Shown one piece after another: positions 9,011-19,549 of a stretch of DNA of 64,000 bases (positions are counted from its first letter, which is position 1; each line of letters begins with the position of its first letter). The position numbers and the translations under genes are program-made. The notes under the pieces are model-generated. The model made no database searches and was not told the DNA's origin. It saw only the letters and a program-made list of their open reading frames with translations. Location of the stretch: the NCBI GenBank assembly GCA_016794465.1, contig JAEUKA010000036.1, forward strand, positions 372,001-436,000, read 5' to 3'. Origin of the DNA: Myxococcales bacterium. Lineage in GTDB: Bacteria; Myxococcota_A; Polyangia; Palsa-1104; JAEUJZ01.

Positions 9011-10393
9011 TCAGCAAGCCGACGAGGCACTGGAAACCATGGCTTCGACCTCATCGGGACGCTTGCCAAGCTGGGCGGTCAAGACCTCATGTCCCGTCGC
9101 GGTGACCAGGACATCATCCTCGATCCGGATGCCCCGAACATCGGCGAACTGGCCCAGCTTGTCCGGGCGGAAGTCGCCTCGCAGCGGTGCCAGCAGTCGC
9201 TCACTGCGGAGGATCGCCGGCACAAAGTAGATCCCCGGCTCAATCGTCACCGCCATCCCCGGCTGTAGATCTCGGTCGAGGCGCAGATAGCACAGACCAA
9301 ACTGCTGGCTGCGCTGCCGGCCCGGGGCATACCCGGCGCGATCCCCGAAGTCCTCCATGTCGTGAACGTCCAGCCCGAGCAGGTGCCCGATGCCGTGCGG
9401 GAAAAACAGCGCGTGCGCACCTCGCTCCAGAAGGCCATCGACCTCGCCCGCCAGCAGACCGACATCGCGCAGACCCGCGACCAGCACTCGGCAGGCGACA
9501 AGGTGAATGTCCCGATAGCGAGCCCCCGGCTTCACGGCAGCAATCGCGGCCAGCTGCGACGCCAGCACCAGCTCATACATCGCCCGCTGACTGGGGGAAA
9601 AGCGCCCACCAGTCGGCCAAGTTCGGGTCACATCGCTCGCCCAGCCCAGATCACTCTCCGCACCGACATCGGCCAGGAGGAGATCGCTCGGGCCACAGGT
9701 GCCGCTGCGATCGTGGGTGTGTAGGACTTCGCCGCAGGTTGTGACGATGCTGCCGTAGGCGTTGGTGAAGTTTTCGGCGAGGATCTCGCGCTCCATGGCG
9801 GCCCGAATGACGCTGACTCGCACACCCGGGCGGGTAACGGCCATGCCGGCTCGGTGGGCGCGGACGGTGACGGCGGCAGCCCGACGCATCTCGGACACCG
9901 CATGGTCATCGTGACAGAGCCGCAGCTCGATCAGCGCATCGAGCAGGACTTGTTCCTCGGCACTGGCAACTGCGCTACGCAGCGGCAGTCGCAGAAGACC
10001 CGACAGCCCCGCCGTCACACCCTCTAGCTCGTCGAGATAGCGCACCGCGTCAACGCCCGTCGCCACTTGCAGCGACTCGGGACTCGCGGTTTCGCCATGC
10101 CACAGCGCATCGGCCTCGGTGCTGCGATGCACAAACAGCGTTGACTGCCCACGGTGAAGCAGCAGCGCCGCGCCCTCCATCGGCAGTCCCGCAAGATACA
10201 GAAAGTGGCTGCTGGCCCGAAACTCGTACGTATTGTCCGGGTAGTTGCGCGCTGGTGGTTGCCCCGCCGATACCAGCAGCGGCCGGTCCGAAAGCCGATT
10301 CGCGAGCAGTCCCGCCAAAGCGCCCCGGCGCCGTGTCAGTGCGCTCGCCAGCTGCCCGATTCCCGATTCCCCCCGCTCGTGTGCCATTGCCAT
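9011..10393 (-). CDS. Xaa-Pro aminopeptidase (M24, aminopeptidase P-like)
   Basis: A 460-residue M24 metallopeptidase that removes the N-terminal residue before proline. The creatinase-like N-domain occupies about residues 1-170. The pita-bread catalytic domain follows, with all five metal ligands visible: the two Asp in LADVGAES and ASDVTRTW, His in GIGHLLGLDVHD, Glu in VTIEPGIYF and Glu in GIRIEDDVLV. The ATG at 10393 has a good ribosome site (GGGAGA about 7 nt upstream). It is divergent, with only 74 bp between, from another aminopeptidase gene, so the pair may share control. Confidence 0.88.
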   Translation of the reverse strand: MAMAHERGESGIGQLASALTRRRGALAGLLANRLSDRPLLVSAGQPPARNYPDNTYEFRASSHFLYLAGLPMEGAALLLHRGQSTLFVHRSTEADALWHGETASPESLQVATGVDAVRYLDELEGVTAGLSGLLRLPLRSAVASAEEQVLLDALIELRLCHDDHAVSEMRRAAAVTVRAHRAGMAVTRPGVRVSVIRAAMEREILAENFTNAYGSIVTTCGEVLHTHDRSGTCGPSDLLLADVGAESDLGWASDVTRTWPTGGRFSPSQRAMYELVLASQLAAIAAVKPGARYRDIHLVACRVLVAGLRDVGLLAGEVDGLLERGAHALFFPHGIGHLLGLDVHDMEDFGDRAGYAPGRQRSQQFGLCYLRLDRDLQPGMAVTIEPGIYFVPAILRSERLLAPLRGDFRPDKLGQFADVRGIRIEDDVLVTATGHEVLTAQLGKRPDEVEAMVSSASSAC

Positions 10394-10444
10394 CGCGTTC
10401 TCCCAAAGCTCGAACTCTACACAAATTTGGCGGAAGCGAGCGCT

Positions 10445-10465
10445 AGCTGCGTTATTGTCGCAGCT
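10445..10465. promoter_or_regulatory. Inverted repeat at the start of the M1 aminopeptidase gene
   Basis: A perfect 7-bp inverted repeat, AGCTGCG and CGCAGCT, is separated by 7 nt and ends 2 nt before the ATG at 10468. It lies in the short divergent gap between two aminopeptidase genes. As RNA it would form a hairpin over the ribosome-binding region. As DNA it could be an operator serving either gene. No ordinary Shine-Dalgarno is visible for the plus-strand gene. Confidence 0.5.
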
Positions 10466-10467
10466 CT

Positions 10468-13044
<2,577 letters not shown>

Positions 13045-13115
13045 GTTCCGTCGCTGGAAACCGAGCAGCCGTAGCTCCCACAAAAGCGCTGTTCTCTGTA
13101 GTCGGCTCGCAGGAT

Positions 13116-13131
13116 ACTGTCCCGAGACAGT
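13116..13131. promoter_or_regulatory. Hairpin / inverted repeat between pepN-like gene and DUF898 gene
   Basis: ACTGTC-CCGA-GACAGT is a perfect 6-bp inverted repeat with a 4-nt loop, 72 bp after the aminopeptidase stop and 80 bp before the next ATG. No T-run follows it, so an operator or a stem within the leader is as likely as a terminator. Confidence 0.35.
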
Positions 13132-13210
13132 CGCGGGTGGCGGCAAAGGTACGGTCTTTGACACCCCAAAGGCCGCGTCGCTCGCACCATCAGATCATCG
13201 GGAGGCATCC

Positions 13211-14107
13211 ATGGAAACTGACAGCGGGCTACCACAGGACATCAAAGCGCAGCTTGCGCCACCACCGGGCGCGGCCACCGCCGCCGCCACCTCGCCCACC
13301 GTACGCTTCGAGTACCTCGGCAAGCCCACCGAGATCCTCGTGAGCGGCATCCTCGGCGGCCTGCTGCTGATCGTCACCTTGGGCATCGCCTATCCGTGGA
13401 TTGTTGCGGGGGCACAGCGCTACTTCTACTCGCGCATCCGCATCCACACGCCGTCGGGAACTCTGACGCCCGAGTTTACCGGCACCGGCTTCCTGTGCTT
13501 CGTCGAGGTCTTCCTGTCGGCAGTGCTGGTCGGCCTGACCTTCGGCATCTACGCCCCGTGGTACATCGCCAACGTCATGCGCTACTTCCTGAACAACAGC
13601 CACGCGATCGCACCCGATGGCACGCGCTACCGGCTCGACTATGTCGGCAAGGGCGGCGAGCTGTTCGTTCCGATGCTCATCAACGGCCTTTTGACCAGCT
13701 TGACCTTCGGCATCTACGCCGCCTGGGCCGCCTGTGACATGCGCAAGCGCTTCTACGACAAGACCCGCATCCTCAAGGGCGAGCAAGAGATCGGCAAGCT
13801 CGACTTCGTTGGAACCGGTGGCGGCCTCGTCGGCACGTTCCTGCTCGGTGGCTTCCTCAGCGCCATCACCTTCGGTATCTACCTACCGTGGTTCCAGTGC
13901 AACTTGGAGCAGTTCTTCCTGCGTAACACCGGCGTCTACATCGGCAGCAAGCGCTACCGAGGCGACTTCACTGGCACCGGTGGCGAGCTGTTTCTGCTCA
14001 TGCTGCAGATCATCTTGGTGCCGCTGACCTTCGGCCTGTATCTGTTCTGGCTGATCACCAAAGAGAACCGCTTCTTCATCGAGAAGACCTCTTTCCAAGC
14101 CGAGTAA
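13211..14107 (+). CDS. DUF898 (YjgN-like) membrane protein
   Basis: A 298-residue integral membrane protein made of four similar units. Each unit has a strand motif like FxFxGTGGELF or VRFEYLGKPTEIL, a hydrophobic helix, the signature LTFGIY(A/L)PW and a short polar turn. This repeated pattern is that of the DUF898/YjgN family, whose role is unknown. The N-terminal 30 residues are Pro/Ala-rich and cytoplasmic-looking. The start ATG has GGGAGG upstream (13200-13205). It stands alone between the aminopeptidase gene and the rpoN operon. Confidence 0.85.
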   Translation: METDSGLPQDIKAQLAPPPGAATAAATSPTVRFEYLGKPTEILVSGILGGLLLIVTLGIAYPWIVAGAQRYFYSRIRIHTPSGTLTPEFTGTGFLCFVEVFLSAVLVGLTFGIYAPWYIANVMRYFLNNSHAIAPDGTRYRLDYVGKGGELFVPMLINGLLTSLTFGIYAAWAACDMRKRFYDKTRILKGEQEIGKLDFVGTGGGLVGTFLLGGFLSAITFGIYLPWFQCNLEQFFLRNTGVYIGSKRYRGDFTGTGGELFLLMLQIILVPLTFGLYLFWLITKENRFFIEKTSFQAE

Positions 14108-14212
14108 CCGCCGCGCCCTGCCCTTCACAGGTGGTCCCAGCGTCGGACCGCCTGCCTCATCCGCTCACCACTCTCGCTGTCGAAGTGCCCGTGCTGCAAG
14201 CGCTGGTTTCTG

Positions 14213-14224
14213 CTTGCATGCAAG
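14213..14224. promoter_or_regulatory. 12-bp palindrome upstream of rpoN
   Basis: CTTGCATGCAAG is a perfect 12-bp palindrome 84 bp upstream of the rpoN start, in the 200-bp gap after the DUF898 gene. It is the only obvious operator-like element there. Confidence 0.35.
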
Positions 14225-14308
14225 ATGTGTACCGCAATCACGGATTGGGCTAGAACCGCCGGCTCCTGCGGTGTAGCCTGAAGTCAGAAGGGCGAGGAGA
14301 GCGAGGCC

Positions 14309-15799
14309 ATGTCCATGAAGATGGAACAAAGCATTCGACAGCAAATGTCGATGGTAATGACGCCTCAGCTGCAGATGGCGATCAAGCTGTTGCAGATGGC
14401 GCGCACCGAGCTTGTCGAGCAAGTGCAAGAGGAGTTAAAGGAAAATCCGCTGCTCGAAGATGCTGGGGACACCGACGCGGAACACCTTCGAGACGAGCCG
14501 ACCGATCACATCGAGCGCATCGGCGAAACCGAGCAGCCGGTTGCCGAGCCGGTCGCCAAAGAGCAGTCGGAAGCGGGCAAGGAAGTGCCGGTCGATGGTC
14601 AGCCGACGGGTGAGGTCGACTGGACGACGTTCCTGGAAAACTCGGCGACGGCGTCGGTCTTGCCGGCGCTAGAGCGACCCGACAACGATGAAATGCCGTC
14701 GGCAGGACAGATGCTGCGCAGCAGTCGCTCGCTGGAAGATCACCTGATGGAGCAGCTGCGGATGGCACGGCTTCCGAAGGAGGAAGAGGTCTGTGCGATG
14801 TTCATCATCGGCAGTCTCAACTCCGACGGGTACTTCACCGAGCCACCGCTGGAAGATGTCGCGGCCGAGTGTGAGATCACCATGGAGCAGGCCGAGCGGG
14901 CGCTCAAGCGAGTGCAGCGCTTCGATCCGTGGGGCTGTGGGGCAAGAAACCTACAAGAGTGTCTGCTGGTTCAGGCTGAGATGAAGGGCCTCGACGACGA
15001 AGTCCTGGTCAAGATGCTGACCGAGCACCTGAGCGACCTGGAAAAGAAGAACTGGGACAAGATCGCCAAGAAGCTCAAGGTCGATGTCGAGGATGTCTAC
15101 GACGCCGCCAAGGACATTCAGAGCCTCGATCCGCGTCCCGGTCGCGAGTTTGGGACCGAGCAGCCGCAGTACATCACCCCCGATGTCTACATCCACAAGG
15201 TCGGGGACAAGTACTTCGTCGCGGTCAACGACGACGGCATGCCCAAGCTGCGCATCAGTCGCTACTACCTGGAGACGATGAAGGACAAGGAAAACAAGGC
15301 GGCGCGCGACTATGTGCAGGAGCGACTTCGCTCGGCCAAGTGGCTGATCGACAGCATCCAGCAGCGTCAGCGCACGATCGTCAAAGTCACCGAGTCGATC
15401 CTCAAGTTTCAGCGCGACTTCTTTGAAAAGGGGGCGGGCTGTCTGAAGCCGCTGATCCTGCGCGACGTGGCCAACGACATCGGCATGCACGAGTCAACGA
15501 TCAGCCGCGCCACCGCCAACAAGTACGTCCACACTCCGCAAGGCCTGTACGAGCTGAAGTACTTCTTTAACATCGGCATCAACCGCGAGGGCGGCCAAGA
15601 AGACATCGCCTCGGAGTCAGTGAAGGGCTTCATCAAGACCCTGGTCAGCGGCGAAAACTCCAAAGACCCGTACTCGGATCAAAAAATCGTCGCGCTGCTC
15701 AAACAAAAGCACCAGATCGAGATCGCCCGCCGCACCGTCGCCAAATACCGTGAACAGCTCGGCATCTTGCCGTCCGGGCAGCGCAAGCAGTCGTTTTAA
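14309..15799 (+). CDS. rpoN: RNA polymerase sigma-54 factor
   Basis: A 496-residue sigma-54, which directs RNA polymerase to -24/-12 promoters and needs an ATP-driven activator. Region I is typical (QLQMAIKLLQMARTELVEQV, Gln/Leu-rich), followed by an acidic region II. The core-binding and HTH regions come next, and the RpoN box ARRTVAKYRE is at residues 473-482 near the C-terminus. The ATG at 14309 has GGAGAG upstream. It heads an operon with hpf, ptsN, hprK, rapZ and PTS genes, an order common in proteobacteria. The FHA/AAA activator at 56015 would depend on this factor. Confidence 0.96.
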   Translation: MSMKMEQSIRQQMSMVMTPQLQMAIKLLQMARTELVEQVQEELKENPLLEDAGDTDAEHLRDEPTDHIERIGETEQPVAEPVAKEQSEAGKEVPVDGQPTGEVDWTTFLENSATASVLPALERPDNDEMPSAGQMLRSSRSLEDHLMEQLRMARLPKEEEVCAMFIIGSLNSDGYFTEPPLEDVAAECEITMEQAERALKRVQRFDPWGCGARNLQECLLVQAEMKGLDDEVLVKMLTEHLSDLEKKNWDKIAKKLKVDVEDVYDAAKDIQSLDPRPGREFGTEQPQYITPDVYIHKVGDKYFVAVNDDGMPKLRISRYYLETMKDKENKAARDYVQERLRSAKWLIDSIQQRQRTIVKVTESILKFQRDFFEKGAGCLKPLILRDVANDIGMHESTISRATANKYVHTPQGLYELKYFFNIGINREGGQEDIASESVKGFIKTLVSGENSKDPYSDQKIVALLKQKHQIEIARRTVAKYREQLGILPSGQRKQSF

Positions 15800-15885
15800 C
15801 TGCGCAAAAAGCGGCACTTCCAATACCCACGCCGCGCCGAATTGCGCTAAGAGTTGCCCGAAAGACCCGAGAGGAGGGGAGTGCC

Positions 15886-16500
15886 ATGCAGGTTGCCTAC
15901 ACATTTCGGAATGTCGACTCTAGCGAGGTCCTCAAGGACTACGCCCGCGAGAAACTGGAGCGGATCAACAAGTACTTCCCCGATCCGATCAAAGCGCACA
16001 TTGTCTTCTCTTCGCAGCGCGGGTACCTGTTCGACTGTGATGTCCAGATCACGCTGCACAACGGCCTCGTCGTAAAAAGTGACGAAGCAACTGAGGACAT
16101 GCACTCGTCGATTGACTTGGTGATGGCCAAGATCGAACGGCAGCTGCGTCGCTTCAAAGATCGCATTCGCGATCACAAACCGCAGCAAGGCCCGCATCGT
16201 CCGATCCTGCACCGCGTCGTCTCGCTCGATCCGGGGGGCAGTGATGAAAAGTCAGCTTCGGACAGTGCCGCGCAGACCCACAGCACCCCAGCCGCAAGTC
16301 AGCAGTCTGCGCCACGCGTCATTCGCGAACAAAAGTTCGTTGCCGCACCGATGACCGTCGAAGAAGCTATTATGCGGATGAACCTTCAGCACGACCCGTT
16401 CTTGGTGTTCCACAATGTGCTGACCCACGAGATCAACGTCGTTTATCGGCGCAACGACGAAACCTACGGTCTGATCGAAACCACCCAAGAAGCGAAGTAG
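15886..16500 (+). CDS. hpf: Ribosome hibernation promoting factor, long form
   Basis: A 204-residue HPF/RaiA protein that binds the 30S subunit and drives dimerisation of idle ribosomes. The N-terminal S30AE domain (residues 1-105, including DYAREKLERINKYFPDP) is followed by a variable linker and the long-form C-terminal dimerisation domain (PMTVEEAIMRMNLQHDPFLV...ETYGLIE). The presence of both domains marks the long form. The ATG follows GAGAGGAGGGG, a strong ribosome site. It is the second gene of the rpoN operon. Confidence 0.95.
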   Translation: MQVAYTFRNVDSSEVLKDYAREKLERINKYFPDPIKAHIVFSSQRGYLFDCDVQITLHNGLVVKSDEATEDMHSSIDLVMAKIERQLRRFKDRIRDHKPQQGPHRPILHRVVSLDPGGSDEKSASDSAAQTHSTPAASQQSAPRVIREQKFVAAPMTVEEAIMRMNLQHDPFLVFHNVLTHEINVVYRRNDETYGLIETTQEAK

Positions 16501-16536
16501 TCCCACCGAGGCGATGGGCAAGGTGACTCAAGAGAG

Positions 16537-17004
16537 ATGAAGCTGGTTGATCTCATCAGGCCCGAGCTCGTGATTCCCGAGCTAGTTGGACGTAGCAAAG
16601 CGCAGGTCTTGGCCGAGCTGTCACGACACTTGGCGAAGACGCAGCCCGGACTCGACGCCGGGACGCTAAACCGCATCCTGACCGAGCGCGAACAGCTCGC
16701 CACGACGGCCATCGGGGAAGACATCGCGATCCCGCACGGCAAGATCGAAGGTGCCACCCGGATGATCGGCTGCGTGGGTCGCTCGACGCCAGGGGTGGCG
16801 TTTGATTCGCTCGACGGCAAGCCGACCCATCTTTTCTTCGTCCTGATCGCCCCGGAGAGCTCGGCGGGTCTGCACCTCAAAGCGCTGGCCCGCATCAGTC
16901 GAGTCTTCAAAGACGCCGATTTTCGGGTCCGTCTGCTCCGTGCTCCGACGGCGGGCGAGATCTTTCGCATTATCGCCGAAGAAGAACAGAAGTATCCAAG
17001 CTGA
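16537..17004 (+). CDS. ptsN: PTS IIA-Ntr regulatory protein
   Basis: A 155-residue EIIA of the fructose/nitrogen type. The phospho-acceptor is His67 in EDIAIPHGKIEG, with the usual following strand GVAFDSLDGKPTHLFFVLIAPE. It accepts phosphate from HPr and acts on target proteins rather than on a permease; no PTS permease is present here. The start has AAGAGAG upstream. Its stop overlaps the hprK ATG by one base. Confidence 0.93.
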   Translation: MKLVDLIRPELVIPELVGRSKAQVLAELSRHLAKTQPGLDAGTLNRILTEREQLATTAIGEDIAIPHGKIEGATRMIGCVGRSTPGVAFDSLDGKPTHLFFVLIAPESSAGLHLKALARISRVFKDADFRVRLLRAPTAGEIFRIIAEEEQKYPS

Positions 17005-17972
17005 TGCCAGGAGTAGCCGTACATAGCCTGCTCGATGCAGAGTCCGGACTCGCACTAACTGCCATCAGTGGCAAAGCGGGCCTGTTTCGCAAGATCGGTG
17101 GCTCGCGCATCCAGAAGCAAGGGCTGGCGCTGACAGGCTATGTGCAGCACGTTCATCCCGAGCGGATGCAGGTCCTCGGGCTGACGGAGATCTCGTTTTT
17201 CCGCAGCCTCGATGATGAAGCTCGCAAGCGCGGTGCCCAGTCGCTGGCCAGTGTGCGGCCATGCTGTGTCATCATCACGCGCGGCATCGAAGCGCCCGTC
17301 GAGCTACTGCTCGTCTGCGAAGAGCAAGGCGTGCCGCTTCTGACGACGCCGCTGATGTCGTCGCTGTTCATCAATCGCGTGACGCGGCTGTTGGAAAACC
17401 GCCTCGCACCGGGCACGACCATTCACGGGGTTCTCGTCGATGTGCTTGGGGTGGGCGTGCTCCTCCTCGGCAAATCGGGGGTCGGAAAGAGCGAAGCAGC
17501 GCTCGATCTGGTCATGCGCGGCCATCGCTTGGTCGCCGACGACGTGATCGAAATCCGCAGGCGGATGCCCGATCTGGTGGTTGGCTCGTGCAGCGAGATC
17601 CTCAAGCACCACATGGAGGTTCGCGGCCTCGGCATCCTCAGCATCAAGGACCTGTTTGGTATCGCCTCGGTCCGCGACGCCAAAAAGATCGATCTGGTCA
17701 TTGAGCTGTCCGACTGGAACGCCGACGAAGAGTATGACCGGCTCGGCATCGACGATCTACGCTACGCCATCCTCGACGTGGCGCTGCCGCTTATCAAGAT
17801 TCCGGTCCGGCCAGGCCGCAACATCGCCGCGATCATTGAAGTCGCGGCACGAAATCAGCTCCTCAAACAGCAAGGCATCCACTCGGCACGCGAGTTTCAG
17901 GACAAGCTGAGCGCAGCCATGCAGCAGAGCCGGCCCCAGAGCGGGCTTGGCACCGCAGACGACATCGAATAA
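17004..17972 (+). CDS. hprK: HPr kinase/phosphorylase
   Basis: A 322-residue HprK, which phosphorylates the regulatory serine of HPr and can reverse the reaction. The N-terminal domain (1-130) is followed by the conserved HGVLVDVLG segment, Walker A GKSGVGKS at 156-163, and the LVADDVIEI and MEVRGLGIL signatures. The target serine is present in the adjacent HPr (Ser47). It is coupled to ptsN by a one-base overlap and to rapZ downstream. Confidence 0.95.
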   Translation: MPGVAVHSLLDAESGLALTAISGKAGLFRKIGGSRIQKQGLALTGYVQHVHPERMQVLGLTEISFFRSLDDEARKRGAQSLASVRPCCVIITRGIEAPVELLLVCEEQGVPLLTTPLMSSLFINRVTRLLENRLAPGTTIHGVLVDVLGVGVLLLGKSGVGKSEAALDLVMRGHRLVADDVIEIRRRMPDLVVGSCSEILKHHMEVRGLGILSIKDLFGIASVRDAKKIDLVIELSDWNADEEYDRLGIDDLRYAILDVALPLIKIPVRPGRNIAAIIEVAARNQLLKQQGIHSAREFQDKLSAAMQQSRPQSGLGTADDIE

Positions 17973-18027
17973 CCAGCTGCCCTCTTACGCAGCACGAAGA
18001 TCGCCAATGCCAGCGGAAGAACCAAGC

Positions 18028-18876
18028 ATGAACATCCTGGTCGTGACCGGGGTATCGGGCGGGGGCAAGTCGACAGCGCTGCGAGCCCTCGAAGATGTCG
18101 GCTACTACTGCGTCGACAACTTGCCACTGCCGCTGCTGCCCCAGTTTGTGCTGCTGCTCGGGAAGACCGGTCAGAAGCAGGCGGCGCTGGTCATTGATGC
18201 CCGCGAAGGCGAGTTTCTGTCGGGTTTTCATCAAGAAATGCGGGAGCTGCGCGCGGCTGGTCACTCGCTGGAGATCCTGTTTCTCGATGCGCCCGACGAT
18301 GTGCTGCTGCGGCGGTTTTCAGAGACACGACGGCGACACCCGATTCACGGCGACGATCTACGGGCCGCGATTGCCCACGAGCGGCGCGAGCTGCGGCCCT
18401 TGCGCGAAGAAGCGCATACCGTCGTGGATACGGGCGCTCTCAACGTCCACCAGCTCAAGGGCGTCATCCAAGAGCGCTACGGGCGGCTCGGTCAGCCACT
18501 GACGCTGACGCTGCTGTCGTTTGGCTATAAATACGGGCTGCCCGTCGAAGCCGACCTTGTCCTCGATGTTCGCTTTCTGCCCAACCCTTATTTCATCCCC
18601 GAGCTATCGAGCCAGACCGGCCTGCAAGAGCCCGTGGCCCACTACGTTCTGTCTCAGCCCGACGCCCAGACCTTCGTCAGCAAAGCCCAAGGTCTGATCG
18701 AGTTCTACTTGCCGAGAGCCCAGCGTGAAGGGAAGTCCTACGTCACGGTCGCGATTGGCTGCACGGGTGGTCGCCATCGCTCGGTGGCGGTGGTCGCGGA
18801 TCTTTTCAATCGACTCGGCACGCGGTATCAAATTACTGTTAGACATCGTGAGCTGGGTCGAGGGAGAGAACCATGA
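18028..18876 (+). CDS. rapZ: RNase adapter / nucleotide-binding protein RapZ
   Basis: A 282-residue RapZ (YvcJ) protein, a P-loop NTPase-like adapter that in enterobacteria controls glmS small RNAs. I chose the ATG at 18028 because it starts MNILVVTGVSGGGKS, places Walker A at residues 8-15 as in the family, and has GGAAGA 7 nt upstream. Earlier in-frame starts (TTG 17947, ATG 18007) give an unsupported extension into hprK. The C-terminal IGCTGGRHRSVAVV motif is typical. Its stop overlaps the next start (ATGA). Confidence 0.93.
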   Translation: MNILVVTGVSGGGKSTALRALEDVGYYCVDNLPLPLLPQFVLLLGKTGQKQAALVIDAREGEFLSGFHQEMRELRAAGHSLEILFLDAPDDVLLRRFSETRRRHPIHGDDLRAAIAHERRELRPLREEAHTVVDTGALNVHQLKGVIQERYGRLGQPLTLTLLSFGYKYGLPVEADLVLDVRFLPNPYFIPELSSQTGLQEPVAHYVLSQPDAQTFVSKAQGLIEFYLPRAQREGKSYVTVAIGCTGGRHRSVAVVADLFNRLGTRYQITVRHRELGRGREP

Positions 18877-19271
18877 GTGCCCCGTACACTGCTGTGGTGG
18901 TCGTTACACACGGTCGGGCCGGAGCCGATATGCTCGACGCGGCACAAGCCTTTCTCCACGTACCGCTGCCGATGGTGACCGCCGTCGGCGTCAGTCCTGA
19001 AGACGATCAGTCCGTCGTCAACGCCAAGATCGATCAAGCGGTTTCCGATCTGGGCGTACACGGCTGGGAACAGGTCCTGTTCCTGGTTGACCTCGTCGGT
19101 AGTACCCCAGCCAGGCTGTGCTGCGGCAAGTGCGGAGATAAGGGACACGTCGTCACTGGGCTCAACATGCCGATGCTCCTGAAGCTCGCCACCGCCGATC
19201 GAAGCTGTGGACCAGCCGCCTTGGGATCGACGCTGGTCCTGACAGGAACCAAGTCCATTCACGTCGAGTAG
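18873..19271 (+). CDS. PTS EIIA, mannose/fructose type
   Basis: A 132-residue EIIA of the mannose family. The predicted phospho-acceptor His13 lies in VVVVTHGRAGADMLDA, and the family segment FLVDLVGSTPA follows. It carries an unusual cysteine cluster, LCCGKCGDKGH, where relatives have a plain Gly/Asn loop. No IIB, IIC or IID partner is in the window, so a regulatory role beside HPr and EI is likely. It is coupled to rapZ by a 4-bp overlap and lies 5 bp before ptsH. Confidence 0.88.
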   Translation: MSAPYTAVVVVTHGRAGADMLDAAQAFLHVPLPMVTAVGVSPEDDQSVVNAKIDQAVSDLGVHGWEQVLFLVDLVGSTPARLCCGKCGDKGHVVTGLNMPMLLKLATADRSCGPAALGSTLVLTGTKSIHVE

Positions 19272-19276
19272 CAACG

Positions 19277-19546
19277 ATGATGCTGTCAGCAAAGCTCAAG
19301 ATAGTGAACAAGGCCGGGCTGCACGCGCGGGCCTCGACTCGCTTTGTTCAAGCAGCAAACAAGTACCACTGCAACGTCACCGTCAAGAAGGACGGCCAAG
19401 AGGTCAACGGCAAGAGCATCATGGGAGTCTTGTTGCTCGTGGCCTCGATTGGCAGTGAGATCACCGTCGGCTGCGATGGTGATGATGCCAAGGAATGTCT
19501 CCAGACTCTCACGGAGCTGGTACAGTCCGGGTTCGGTGAAAACTAA
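19277..19546 (+). CDS. ptsH: Phosphocarrier protein HPr
   Basis: An 89-residue HPr. The phosphotransfer site His16 is in NKAGLHARAST and the regulatory Ser47 in NGKSIMGVLLL, equivalent to the usual His15 and Ser46. Both sites are intact, matching the presence of EI and HprK in the same operon. The start carries two consecutive ATGs. Confidence 0.95.
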   Translation: MMLSAKLKIVNKAGLHARASTRFVQAANKYHCNVTVKKDGQEVNGKSIMGVLLLVASIGSEITVGCDGDDAKECLQTLTELVQSGFGEN

Positions 19547-19549
19547 GGG

